Numbered from the stretch's first letter, positions 1-8,458 are shown. The stretch: 64,000 bases of DNA from Sneathiella sp. HT1-7 (GCF_020731145.1 NZ_JAJFZN010000006.1:1-64000), one strand, 5' to 3'. The notes: generated by a model from the sequence alone, not told the origin. Numbers and translations: made by a program.

Positions 1-41
1 ACCGGAAGGACATCAAACCCCTTCCAGAAAAACAAAATTAC

Positions 42-121
<80 letters not shown>

Positions 122-227
122 AAAACGCCGCTATATCAATCAGTTAGGTGGGTTTTTGCGTTAACGGAGAAAGCAAATAAATCATTAACGGAAGCTATTT
201 GGAAGCAGGGGAAAGCTGAAAAAGTAG

Positions 228-416
228 CGTACAGGTGTAGCGCGTGAAGCCTTCAAAGAGGCCCCATATTACATCATAAAATCTGTTCAACAGAACGTAC
301 TTGCACTGAATATCCGCAATGAGCTAGAAAGAAATGGCAAATTTATAGATTTTGAAACCTTAAATGTAGCGCCACCAAGTGGCGCGGGATACATCACTGA
401 TGCTGGTTTGGGTTGA
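228..416 (+). pseudogene. Possible 5'-truncated gene remnant
   Basis: An open frame without an ATG runs 62 codons from just after a stop at 225-227 to TGA. It encodes a protein-like stretch (PYYIIKSVQQNVLALNIRNE near its middle), then a tail that overlaps the 3' end of the opposing nuclease gene. I do not recognise the family. It may be the end of a gene cut when the element was assembled, or chance; support is weak. Confidence 0.2.
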
Positions 417-1472
417 TCCTGTAAGCATCCCCTCCTCGAGACTCTTCTTAATCAGATTTCCTTTTGAACTTCCGTTATCGTGGACTTCGTAAATCACGCC
501 AGTGGGAGTCTTCTCAAATCGTGCATAGGGGTCATCGAAGTCCTTCAGCTCAGGTATTTCTAGTTTGATTGTATTCTTATTTCCGTGAGCTTGAGCCGGA
601 TTAAGGCCATGAATGGCTCCAGATTGTACGCTCACAACGTTATCAATACCTTTGAAGAACTTCTCCGACACGCGAAACGGAATTTGTGTTTGGGTACCTC
701 TGGCCTTACGCAGCCGCATCAAGATAGCTGTTCCGGTTGGATCGGCCTCTACGCTATCAGCAGCCATTGAATCAGAGGACGCCGGTAGTTTGCCGGATTC
801 GTCGGCTTTTTTCTTTCGCCCAGGTGGTGAATAGGTCCGTGTCCCAAAAAGCTTCTCAGATTCTGATCCGTCCGACCGTTTTTTTGATTTTCTATGTGGT
901 ATTCTAACTTCTGCTTCTTCCTTAATGTATCCATTATCGTGAAGCTTATCTAAGGTAGTCTCATCGAGACGAATAACCAATTTGCTGGATGTATCGCACC
1001 ATGATGTAATCGCATCCGCCGCGCTCTCGATAACGTCATTGGTTAGCTCGGTATCAAGTTGTAAGCCAGCTTCAACATTAGAGAAAAGTCCTGACTCCGT
1101 TAAATTATTTGAGCCTACAATCAATCTAGCCTCTTCGACGTTTCGAAATAAGTAAATCTTGGGATGGAATATGCTTCCCCCCTCATTGTGATAGACATAT
1201 GTTGCACAAGTTCCATGCTTCTCGAGATCAAGGAGCGCCTGAAGACCTTCTTTCGTAGTGTTAAGGAGGTCTATGCCAACGATAAATGACAGTTGGCCTC
1301 CATGGGCAAGGAAGCGAGTAAAGCTGTCTTCCAGATAGTTGACGCCGGAAGCACGCACCCAAGCGACAGCTATGTCAAGAAAATCCCAGAATGGTTCAAT
1401 GCCTTTTCTTTCGTCGATATGCTTCAGCAATTCTGTGCCAAAACGGATCGAAAGTGGCTGATTGTAAAACAT
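360..1472 (-). CDS. PLD-fold restriction endonuclease, BfiI-like
   Basis: The 370-aa protein has one phospholipase-D half-site: HPK at residues 103-105, GSNN at 120-123, then Glu134 in a GLFSNVE segment. BfiI, a metal-independent type IIS enzyme of about 358 aa, uses His105, Lys107, Asn125 and Glu136, so the spacing is the same. As in BfiI, the active site would form across a homodimer. Residues about 245-370 are a separate basic/beta-rich domain, possibly a B3-like DNA-binding domain (inference). A Lys/Arg/Ser-rich linker lies at about 185-240. It starts 24 bp after the SPPY methylase gene on the same strand, with GAGGGG just upstream of the ATG. It could also be an NgoFVII-type nuclease. 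The PLD assignment is firm; the restriction role comes from context. Confidence 0.8.
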   Translation of the reverse strand: MFYNQPLSIRFGTELLKHIDERKGIEPFWDFLDIAVAWVRASGVNYLEDSFTRFLAHGGQLSFIVGIDLLNTTKEGLQALLDLEKHGTCATYVYHNEGGSIFHPKIYLFRNVEEARLIVGSNNLTESGLFSNVEAGLQLDTELTNDVIESAADAITSWCDTSSKLVIRLDETTLDKLHDNGYIKEEAEVRIPHRKSKKRSDGSESEKLFGTRTYSPPGRKKKADESGKLPASSDSMAADSVEADPTGTAILMRLRKARGTQTQIPFRVSEKFFKGIDNVVSVQSGAIHGLNPAQAHGNKNTIKLEIPELKDFDDPYARFEKTPTGVIYEVHDNGSSKGNLIKKSLEEGMLTGSTQTSISDVSRATWWRYI

Positions 1473-1496
1473 TTTCCCCTCGATTTTTGCACAAAA

Positions 1497-2420
1497 TTAG
1501 ACTAATGGCAGATTTTTGTCGTCTGCTTCTTCTATCGGCAAGTAGGGCACCACGTTCTCAATTCCATCCATCAACTCGCTGTATGGCTTCACCTTAGCAC
1601 CAGTCGTCTTCTTATGGCTCGGCTTGGAAAATATTAGAATATATTCATGGACGTTCTTGAATAAGAAATTAGGCGGGTATGGATAGCTGCCAAAAATTGG
1701 TCTTTGTGCCCCAAAAGATCCCCATTTCCCACCGGTTCCATCTTTCGACCAAATGATTTCATTGATCATAACAAATCCTAGGCTCCGTAAAAGTACAGCA
1801 AAGTCTGTCGCCAAAGGGAAAGTAAGAAGACCATGATTAGTTTGTTGGTTTACGTTTGCAGTAACGACACACATTTTACGTCCGGGTGCTAATACACGAT
1901 AGCATTCTTCAAATACCGGCCGGATTCCATTTAGAAATTCTCTATAGTTTGGTATATTACCGAGGTTGCTTTCGCCGTCACCGTAGTCGGCTTTGTCCCA
2001 ATAAGGTGGGCTAGTTATCACGAGACCAACGCTGTCATTGGCTACTGAATTCATATTCCTGCTGTCGCCTTCAATGGTAGTCAGTGGTACAAAATTATCA
2101 GCATGCCCATTACGCAGGTGTTTGCATTCCCTCTCTATGATTTTGACATATTCAGGATTTTGTTCGATGCAGATAGTACTTCGACCAAGCGGTATAGCTG
2201 CCTTTGCAGTTGTCCCTGCACCAGCGAACGGATCAAGTACTGTTTCACCATAGAAGCTGAAGAGTTTAGTAAGTCGATGCGGTATCTCAATCGGAAAAGC
2301 AGCAGGGTGGCCCTTGTGAGCCTTATTCGCTATTGCCCAAACGGTTTTTGTATATTCACGCCATTCCTCTTTCGTAAGCTTGCTCTTCTCCTTTATCTCC
2401 GGCGAGATTTTTTTGGTCAT
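1497..2420 (-). CDS. SPPY-type DNA methyltransferase (m4C or m6A)
   Basis: The 307-aa protein carries SAM-binding motif I DPFAGAGT (residues 63-70) and catalytic motif IV SPPY (137-140). Motif X-like sequence lies before motif I and the probable target-recognition region follows motif IV. This order differs from the common beta-class order, in which SPPY comes first. SPPY enzymes methylate the exocyclic amine of cytosine or adenine; the base cannot be told from sequence. The 5' end overlaps the upstream NPPY methylase by 65 bp and the nuclease follows 24 bp downstream, so the three genes form one operon. It probably protects one strand of the nuclease's site. Confidence 0.88.
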   Translation of the reverse strand: MTKKISPEIKEKSKLTKEEWREYTKTVWAIANKAHKGHPAAFPIEIPHRLTKLFSFYGETVLDPFAGAGTTAKAAIPLGRSTICIEQNPEYVKIIERECKHLRNGHADNFVPLTTIEGDSRNMNSVANDSVGLVITSPPYWDKADYGDGESNLGNIPNYREFLNGIRPVFEECYRVLAPGRKMCVVTANVNQQTNHGLLTFPLATDFAVLLRSLGFVMINEIIWSKDGTGGKWGSFGAQRPIFGSYPYPPNFLFKNVHEYILIFSKPSHKKTTGAKVKPYSELMDGIENVVPYLPIEEADDKNLPLV

Positions 2421-4563
2421 TCTGGATTCTTTCCTCTTGAATTTCTTGGTTCGGCATAAATAGTTCAGCGGACGTTATTGTTTTGGTGAAGCGTTCGAGC
2501 TCGTTTGAAAGCAACCTCGGCTGGTTTAGCGAGGCAAGTACAATGTTGTCAACTCTGCGTCTTAGATCGGGTGCCGCAGCTGCCGAAAAAGTATAAGAAA
2601 CCCGCCCCCGGTTCAGGCTTCGAACGGGGTTCTTGACTGCTAAATTCCATATTTCACGGCCAAGTCTCGCGAGTTGGTCAATATTTGTTTCCGACATTGT
2701 TAGGCGCCCGATCGGTAAATTGACCAGCGTGGCACGATTTACATGGAAACCATCGCCCCAAACGTGCCACCACCAATAAGCAAAATTTCCGGAAAGGATA
2801 GCGAAAGCCGCATCCGCATCTTTGCTCGATCCACAAGTTAGACGTATTAGAGGATTGGTTGACAGAGCTTCATTCTCGTTGGTCGTCAATACACAGACCC
2901 TCCCAATCCCCAAGAAATTGTATGCAGTGGGTGATACAAATACATTGGTCATACTACCGAACGGCACTGTATCCAAGGTCGTTCTGTCCCATTGTGGTAC
3001 TAAGTGACCCAATCGAACGGGTTCGTTCGATACTTGCTCGAAGAGCTCAGCATGGATAGTACCGTGAATTTTTGGGATGCCTGCTCGAATATCTCCCCGG
3101 ATACGCGTATAGCAAATGTTCTGGAGCATTTTTTGCCGATCATATCCTCTCCATTTGCGAAGTGGGCCCGAAAATATCTTTTTCGATTGCCTTTGATTTT
3201 GCCAAAGCAGAATAGCGTTTCTTGTTTTTACATCCTCACCGAAGAGAGCATGAGGCTGTCGATCAAAAAATGAGAATTTCCATGTCCCGCTTTTTTCCTG
3301 AATAAAGGCTCTACATGCAGCGAATTGAGTACCAGAATTATATGCAATCGAAAGAGGTACGACCATCGCCCCAACCCCTTCTGAAGCACACAGTCTAACC
3401 ATTTGTTCTATAAATACTGGATATAAATCGGCAGTCGGTTTCGGTTTCGCAGCGATTGAGCGAAACCGATTAGCCAACTCGGTTACGTCATCCCGAATAC
3501 CTATGCCAGCATAAGGAGGATTCCCAATAACTAAATCAAAACCGTCTTTTGCAGCAGGAAAAATATCATTTAAGAGGATCCGACCTTCCTGCTCTCCAAA
3601 CTCAGCTTCTTTGTCGATTAATAGCGCATCACAATTTTTGAGGTTGCGACGGAGCATTGTCCAAGCCGCCATTGGTGATGGCATTACCTCTACGGCACTC
3701 TCTATAGTATCGAGTAATAGAACGCTCGCGGCCCCATCCAGCGCCAAAGGATCAATATCACAGCCAAAAAGTGTTTCGGATGCAAGTTTAAAAGCATTTA
3801 TGCTTGGGTTGTTTTTTTTCTGTACTGCGAGCACAGCTCGTAAAAAGACACCAGTTCCGACTGCGGGATCGAGCACCTTTGGGTGTTGAAAGCCTTCAAA
3901 TCTCTCCATGGCCGATCTTGCCATAAAGTTTGCTACATCCAGTGGCGTGTAAAACACTCCTTCATTTTTCTTTTTGGTTCGTGATTTCTGGGTGCTTGGG
4001 TTTCGTTTAACACTTAATCGGGACCCCGGTCCGTGCGATTCCAATATATAAGGTAAAAGCTCCCTAATACCGGAACATCGAGAAATTGCTTCAAGTTCTT
4101 GACTCAGAGTATTGTCCATTAAACACCAAAAGGAGTATTCTGCAGAGCTTAATGGCCTGCCCAAGGACCATGCCTCAGAATGGGATAGTCGATCTTTCGC
4201 CTTTATGCACTTCCCTGCAAGAGCAACAAGCCAAATGGAGAAAGATAACCACGCTACTCTCTTGTATTCATGCTTCATTTGAACTGGAATGCCGCGATTT
4301 ATCATAGTGGGATGAGCTGCAAAAGCCTCGCTCAGCGACGTGACTATACGGCGCCCATTTTTAGCAACTTCTTCGACAGCTGTCGAAAGGACGTACCCAC
4401 GCCGAGGCTCGCCATGGAAGCATTGCTTGCCTGCGGCTGCCGACTCCATTCTGGCAACTAACTCAATTTGTTGAAGGGGTTGTTTTTCCATACTCAACAG
4501 CTTTTTCTCCTGAGAGGTTAAGCCAATACTGCAGCACGAATTGCTCATGCCAAAGACACCCAT
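2356..4563 (-). CDS. Eco57I-like N6-adenine DNA methyltransferase
   Basis: The 735-aa protein has a helical N-terminal region (about 1-195), then FYTP (204-207), motif I LDPAVGTG (231-238) and motif IV NPPY (348-351), typical of N6-adenine methylases of the Eco57I/HsdM type. A long C-terminal region (about 450-735) with FGSMTNVFVSPTAYNF would be the target-recognition part. I see no PD-(D/E)XK nuclease motif at the N-terminus, so it is probably methylase only. It is the first gene of the three-gene operon. The start is uncertain: Met1, Met6 and Met25 are all possible and none has a strong ribosome-binding site. Confidence 0.85.
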   Translation of the reverse strand: MGVFGMSNSCCSIGLTSQEKKLLSMEKQPLQQIELVARMESAAAGKQCFHGEPRRGYVLSTAVEEVAKNGRRIVTSLSEAFAAHPTMINRGIPVQMKHEYKRVAWLSFSIWLVALAGKCIKAKDRLSHSEAWSLGRPLSSAEYSFWCLMDNTLSQELEAISRCSGIRELLPYILESHGPGSRLSVKRNPSTQKSRTKKKNEGVFYTPLDVANFMARSAMERFEGFQHPKVLDPAVGTGVFLRAVLAVQKKNNPSINAFKLASETLFGCDIDPLALDGAASVLLLDTIESAVEVMPSPMAAWTMLRRNLKNCDALLIDKEAEFGEQEGRILLNDIFPAAKDGFDLVIGNPPYAGIGIRDDVTELANRFRSIAAKPKPTADLYPVFIEQMVRLCASEGVGAMVVPLSIAYNSGTQFAACRAFIQEKSGTWKFSFFDRQPHALFGEDVKTRNAILLWQNQRQSKKIFSGPLRKWRGYDRQKMLQNICYTRIRGDIRAGIPKIHGTIHAELFEQVSNEPVRLGHLVPQWDRTTLDTVPFGSMTNVFVSPTAYNFLGIGRVCVLTTNENEALSTNPLIRLTCGSSKDADAAFAILSGNFAYWWWHVWGDGFHVNRATLVNLPIGRLTMSETNIDQLARLGREIWNLAVKNPVRSLNRGRVSYTFSAAAAPDLRRRVDNIVLASLNQPRLLSNELERFTKTITSAELFMPNQEIQEERIQNDQKNLAGDKGEEQAYERGMA

Positions 4564-5083
4564 TGGTTCATTAAGATTGATTCGGGTTCCGATATTTCTC
4601 GTCTTTCTAACATCACAATTGTACGACGTTTGTATTTAGCGCTTCCTCATTTTTGGTATAATTTGCATGATATGAATCATGGCTGACTTTGCTTCAGATC
4701 GATGCAAATCGCAACAACATTTTGTATCAAAAATGAGATGGCCTACCAAATAAGGGCTATATTCTGGGAGAAACGTACTTTGACTAGGCTGCTAAAATGA
4801 TCCTGTAAGTCGGGCAGAGTAACAAGTTGTGTCTCGATATGGAGTTTGGACACGCAAACGATGAAGAGACGTAGATTCTCAGGCAAGTTCAAATCCACTG
4901 TCGTTCTTGTGGCAAGAATGCATAAGAGAAAGTTGCCAGCCCAACGCTACATCACTTAGAGTAGTCGGCCGCCAAAGCCCATGTCGCCATTTTTTAGAAA
5001 TATTATTTTATAGCTTCAGCGAATGTATGCTTTAGATCAAAAAAGGGAAGTCACTAATTTAAACACGACTGATTCATTATCAT
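4564..5083. other. 520-bp AT-rich spacer in the element
   Basis: No full gene is seen. It must hold the promoter of the leftward methylase-nuclease operon near 4564-4680, which is very AT-rich, and it contains a decayed IS3 orfA fragment at 4861-4959. The remainder shows no recognisable structure. Confidence 0.6.
4861..4959 (+). pseudogene. Remnant of IS3-family transposase OrfA
   Basis: An ATG opens a 32-codon frame beginning MKRRRFSGKFKSTVVLVA. This resembles the conserved N-terminus of IS3/IS911-group OrfA (KRRRFSxEFKxxVxLxA), a helix-turn-helix protein. The following codons do not match and a stop comes soon after. In the next frame, EKVAS at about 4928-4942 may be the remains of the downstream segment, suggesting a frameshift or small deletion. 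No OrfB and no terminal inverted repeats were found. Confidence 0.45.
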
Positions 5084-6322
5084 TTAGAGCCGCACTCTTT
5101 CTCTTCCCGGAATAGGTTTTGGATGAGCTTTCCTTGGAGGAATGTCTGATTTGACCCGGTTACCCGTTTGGTGTTGAGTTTTAAAAATTAGCCTATTTTG
5201 CGCCCTATCTCTGCTTTCAAAGAAGCGAGTATCAGGGGTGTTGATTATATTCGATATGGTTTGCCCAATATCCCTGCCCAATGTTTCCCTAATTTCTTCC
5301 TCTTCTAGTTCCAGCACAACCGCTAGCCCAGCGGCATTGCCGGTAATCTGTTGCATGTAAGTTTCGGCCTGCTGTTCCCGGAATACTTCCCGGACTTGTC
5401 CGGGAACAAGCCCTGAGCGATAATCGGTGAGCTTCTTTGAAAGACATTCCATTGCGGATAACCATAATGGATGCATACGCTGCCGCGTGACATTGCCGTC
5501 TGTCTGGAAGTCATCGAGATAACGCACTTTCTCAACGGCATCATTGAACACATCTCCAATCGAGTTTTCGAGATCGGTAAAGGTCCGGATGTTCCATTTG
5601 TCCTTGAGCTCCTTCTTTCCGGCTCTCAGTTCAACCCGCCAGATATTTTTCGTCGTATCCTTGGGGTCTATTTCCCAAACCTTGAACCAGTAGTAGGTTC
5701 GCTGCTCAATGGCGGCTTTTCGCTTGTTATAAACGATCGCCTGCCGCCCCGGCATCTTGCCAACGGTCACAGCCCCGATACGTCGCCCCTGAAAGACGAG
5801 CGACGGGGTATTGGGGTCCGGTTCTTCTTTCGGGTCAAAATAAGGCTTGACCTTGGAGCGATGATGCGTGACGAATTGCATATGATTGAGTTCGAAGGTT
5901 TCCGGCATGAGAAAATCCATGGCGAAATCCACACGCCGGATACTCTCTATCCCAAACCGGCATCCCATATCTTTTAGTGTGTGTAAAAACCGTTCCTTGG
6001 TTTCCTGATAGCTATAGCAGGCGAGGGCGCTTGCATGGGGTTTGACGGCAATATTCCATTTGCTAGGATCAGCAGTGTCCTTGAAGTTCCATATATCCCC
6101 CGTAGGTCCAGTATCGAACAGGAACGCATAACCGCCGGTCAGGCCGTGGGACGCAATATGTCCTGCGACGTTACCGGGGCCGATTGTCACCAATTGCCGC
6201 TCCTGCTGTTTCGCCGCTTCCTGCTTGGCTTCGCGAAAGACTTCCAAAACCTCAATTGGCAAGGCTCCCAGAAAGGCGACTTCGATGGTGTCGAAACCTG
6301 CATAGAGTTGTTTGATCTTCAT
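5084..6322 (-). CDS. Rep_trans-like replication initiation protein
   Basis: The 412-aa protein starts with GFDTIEVAF, contains RRVDFAMDF (about 135-143) and a YNKRKAAIE ... WRVELRAGK block (about 203-238). This pattern of an acidic beta strand, Tyr-Asn-Lys and WRVELR resembles the Rep_trans/MobT rolling-circle initiator superfamily. These nick one strand at a double-strand origin through a tyrosine and start replication or transfer of plasmids and integrative elements. AGGAG lies 7 nt before the ATG. The 200 bp upstream contains four stem-loops, a likely target. Relaxase versus replicase cannot be decided. Confidence 0.6.
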   Translation of the reverse strand: MKIKQLYAGFDTIEVAFLGALPIEVLEVFREAKQEAAKQQERQLVTIGPGNVAGHIASHGLTGGYAFLFDTGPTGDIWNFKDTADPSKWNIAVKPHASALACYSYQETKERFLHTLKDMGCRFGIESIRRVDFAMDFLMPETFELNHMQFVTHHRSKVKPYFDPKEEPDPNTPSLVFQGRRIGAVTVGKMPGRQAIVYNKRKAAIEQRTYYWFKVWEIDPKDTTKNIWRVELRAGKKELKDKWNIRTFTDLENSIGDVFNDAVEKVRYLDDFQTDGNVTRQRMHPLWLSAMECLSKKLTDYRSGLVPGQVREVFREQQAETYMQQITGNAAGLAVVLELEEEEIRETLGRDIGQTISNIINTPDTRFFESRDRAQNRLIFKTQHQTGNRVKSDIPPRKAHPKPIPGRERVRL

Positions 6323-6354
6323 GGTTACGCTCCTTTACGTTTAAGTAATTCTAG

Positions 6355-6501
6355 AGGGGGGTGTTACAAAGACCCCCCTTTAACGGAACTGTTCCGTTGG
6401 TTTGTGATTATCTGTTTAGTGGTTTGGCGCGCTCCGCGCCGGGGAAGCTTTTAGGGGTTTTGGGGCGGGGCGAGGGGGTGCTGCTTGCGCCGCAGCCCCT
6501 C
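6355..6501. repeat. Cluster of four stem-loops, candidate origin
   Basis: Four inverted repeats lie within 150 bp upstream of the Rep-like gene. AGGGGGGT pairs with ACCCCCCT (6355-6379). AACGGAAC and GTTCCGTT form a perfect 8-1-8 palindrome (6382-6398). GGCGCG pairs with CGCGCC (6426-6440). A bulged G-rich stem spans 6472-6501. Such density next to an initiator gene is typical of a rolling-circle origin or oriT. Function is inferred from position. Confidence 0.5.
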
Positions 6502-6537
6502 ACAGCCTCAACTTACCAAGTCTGCGGATAAAGCGGG

Positions 6538-6786
6538 TTAGCTCCCGGCAAACTGTGACGTGTTGGCGACCAGCAAAGACTCTGCCCAGGAAATGAGATC
6601 GCGGCGGCGGTAGCGGATGGAACGGGAGGAGACTTTGACAAAATCCGGGCCGCCCCCGCGTACCCGCCAGTTCTGCAAAGCCCGGACGGTGTAGCCCAGA
6701 AACTTCGCGGCTTCGGTTTCATTAATCAGGCTGTCGTAATAAGCCTGACTTTCGGGACGATCATTCGGGATAGTATTAACGTTCAT
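6538..6786 (-). CDS. AlpA/excisionase-like HTH protein
   Basis: A small protein of 82 aa, taking the start at MNVNTIPN with AAGGA upstream (a start 21 bp earlier is possible). The core INETEAAKFLGYTVRALQNW followed by RRRDLISW is a MerR-superfamily winged helix of the AlpA/Xis type (helix-turn-helix, then a beta wing with RYRR). In integrated elements such proteins act as excisionase or as activator of the integrase and rep genes. It lies upstream of rep on the same strand, consistent with that role. Confidence 0.75.
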   Translation of the reverse strand: MNVNTIPNDRPESQAYYDSLINETEAAKFLGYTVRALQNWRVRGGGPDFVKVSSRSIRYRRRDLISWAESLLVANTSQFAGS

Positions 6787-6871
6787 GGTATCAAATCCTT
6801 CGTACATGTTATCGAATGACCTGAATATCGCTAACGCCGTCTTTTGATAAAACTCCCCAACTGTTTTAAAT

Positions 6872-6898
6872 AAACCCTAGGCTTTGAGCCTTGGGTTT
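6872..6898 (-). terminator. Strong hairpin, possible terminator
   Basis: AAACCCTAGGC and GCCTTGGGTTT form an 11-bp stem with one mismatch and a 5-nt loop. It is flanked by A/T-rich sequence on both sides, so it could act in either direction between the HTH gene and the coiled-coil protein gene. Confidence 0.45.
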
Positions 6899-6935
6899 AA
6901 TTTCTTTTAAAAACAAGGGCTTGAGATTCAAGAAA

Positions 6936-6978
6936 ATTAAACCCCAGACTATGAAAAGGTAAAAGTCCGGGGTTTAAT
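6936..6978 (-). terminator. Rho-independent terminator after the coiled-coil gene
   Basis: ATTAAACCCCAGACT (6936-6950) and AGTCCGGGGTTTAAT (6964-6978) pair over 15 bp with one mismatch and a 13-nt loop. Read leftward, the stem overlaps the stop codon of the gene ending at 6974 and is followed by TTTTC. It repeats the motif GGGTTTAATTTC seen in the neighbouring hairpin. Confidence 0.65.
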
Positions 6979-7873
6979 TTCCCGGCCGCCCCTGTTTCTT
7001 CCAATGGGAAGGTGCATGATCTTTCCAGACGTCATCGAACATATTGCGAGTGAGATCAGGAATTTCGGTATTCATTGCCTGCCAGCAATCATCCTTTTTT
7101 ATTCTCTTATGTGTTTCCGTTAGCTTCGTAATAAGTCGGATGGCCTGTTCCTTTATTGTCAGGATTTCCGGCTCACTTTCAACAAGAGGCTGAAGCGTTA
7201 TCAGCCATTGCTCAAAGGATGTTTTCGAAACAAAGACAGGAGCATCCCCGCGCGTGCTGTATTCGGGCGGTGCGGTGGCAAGGGAAAGAGATACGGAAGT
7301 TTCAAAACTCTCATAGCCGCGCCAGAGCTTCCAGTCGATGATCTGGTCCAGCCCGAACAGCGCCTTTATCTTTTTATCGGCAAAGCCAGAGAACAGAATT
7401 TCCCGGGTCTGCTGCCCGCGCTGATATTGCTCATAATCGGCAATCAGGGTTTCCCGGTAGGAGGGCAGGGCGCTTTTGCGGTTGAAAAGCTCCTGCTCCT
7501 GTTTTTGGAGCTCGAACAGTCGCTGGTCAATCTGCTGTTTCTCCGGTCCCCTTTCCAGTCTGCCGCCCTTCTGAAAAAGCGCCGTCTTTTCAAGCCCTAT
7601 CGTATCGAGCTGGTCATCCAGTTCGCTATGCCGGGTTTTCAGAAAGTCCGGATCATCGGACGGCGAAGCGAAAGCTTCCATGCCCGTCCAATCGTTTCGA
7701 TACAAATGACGCCCGAGCCGATCGAATGCCTGCAAGAGGAAATAATGGTTATCGAGATCGAATTTGAGCGGCATGGGATTAAACCCTTCTGGATAAACAA
7801 CGTAATTGAGAGGGAATAACCCATAAGGGAAAGAGGCGGAAAAATAAACCACTGGCGCATCCCAGCGTGTCAA
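6974..7873 (-). CDS. Coiled-coil protein of unknown function
   Basis: The 299-aa protein is not one I recognise. Residues about 85-150 are rich in Glu, Gln, Leu and Lys (a KQQIDQRLFELQKQEQELF stretch), predicting a coiled coil. The C-terminal third (about 240-295) is basic and helical. There is no signal peptide, membrane segment or known motif. The reading frame opens with TTG at 7873 and AAGGGAA directly before it; Met33 is an alternative start. It sits between the mer cassette and the rep/xis genes, so it may be an element housekeeping gene. Confidence 0.6.
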   Translation of the reverse strand: MTRWDAPVVYFSASFPYGLFPLNYVVYPEGFNPMPLKFDLDNHYFLLQAFDRLGRHLYRNDWTGMEAFASPSDDPDFLKTRHSELDDQLDTIGLEKTALFQKGGRLERGPEKQQIDQRLFELQKQEQELFNRKSALPSYRETLIADYEQYQRGQQTREILFSGFADKKIKALFGLDQIIDWKLWRGYESFETSVSLSLATAPPEYSTRGDAPVFVSKTSFEQWLITLQPLVESEPEILTIKEQAIRLITKLTETHKRIKKDDCWQAMNTEIPDLTRNMFDDVWKDHAPSHWKKQGRPGN

Positions 7874-8003
7874 TTCCCTTACGGGATAATGTGAAACGTT
7901 CCCATACGAGTTTGAGTCAAGGAGCGCATAGATTGGGAGATAATTCCTTGGAAACGGTTCGTATCGTTACGTAGAGGGGCATCTATCTATTTCATGGGCA
8001 TGA

Positions 8004-8408
8004 TCAGGCATTCTCGTAAAGAATATCGATAACCGGGCAGTCCGTCGCGATTCCGCCCGCGCATTTATCGGCGGCGCTTTCAAGCACGGAGCGCAGCCGG
8101 ATCAACTCTTCAATCTTCCTGTTGATTTCTTTCAGATGCCTGACGGTGACGGACTGCACTTGTTCGCATGTTTTATCATTGCCGATCAAGGATAAGAGCT
8201 GGCGTATTTCGCTGATTGAAAACCCGAGTGCCCGTGACCGCATGATAAAGGCCAGCTGCCTCAAATGATCATGCGAATAGCTCCGATGCCCGCCATTGCT
8301 TCGCGGCGGCTCCGGGATCAGTCCAATACGTTCGTAATATCGTATCGTTTCGATATTGCAGCCGGTTTCCCGGGACAGAGCGCCGATGCCAAAGTTTTTT
8401 ATGCTCAT
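8004..8408 (-). CDS. merR: MerR-family mercury-responsive regulator
   Basis: The 134-aa protein has the MerR winged helix (FGIGALSRETGCNIETIRYY, then GGHRSY), a long dimerisation helix and three cysteines, C81, C116 and C124. Their positions match the Hg(II) ligands of Tn501 MerR (82, 117 and 126) with a slightly shorter final loop. It is divergent from merF, and the shared promoter has the 19-bp spacer and central dyad that MerR proteins untwist. Binding of another thiophilic metal is possible, but the merF neighbour supports mercury. Confidence 0.87.
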   Translation of the reverse strand: MSIKNFGIGALSRETGCNIETIRYYERIGLIPEPPRSNGGHRSYSHDHLRQLAFIMRSRALGFSISEIRQLLSLIGNDKTCEQVQSVTVRHLKEINRKIEELIRLRSVLESAADKCAGGIATDCPVIDILYENA

Positions 8409-8421
8409 TGTCAGAATTCCC

Positions 8422-8452
8422 TTGTACCTGTAGCGACTACAGATTGTAGCAT
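8422..8452 (+). promoter_or_regulatory. MerR-type promoter/operator of merF
   Basis: A -35 TTGTAC (8422-8427) and -10 TAGCAT (8447-8452) are 19 bp apart, too long for sigma70 alone. A perfect dyad CTGTAG-CGA-CTACAG (8428-8442) fills the spacer. This is the classic MerR layout. The -10 ends only 6 bp before the merF ATG, so the transcript should start at or next to the ATG. Confidence 0.85.
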
Positions 8453-8458
8453 ACGGGG

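Noticed and set aside
360-4563. DISARM or BREX defence system
   Set aside because: A PLD protein and methylases are present, but there is no helicase, DUF1998 protein, PglZ or BrxL. A stand-alone restriction-modification operon fits better.
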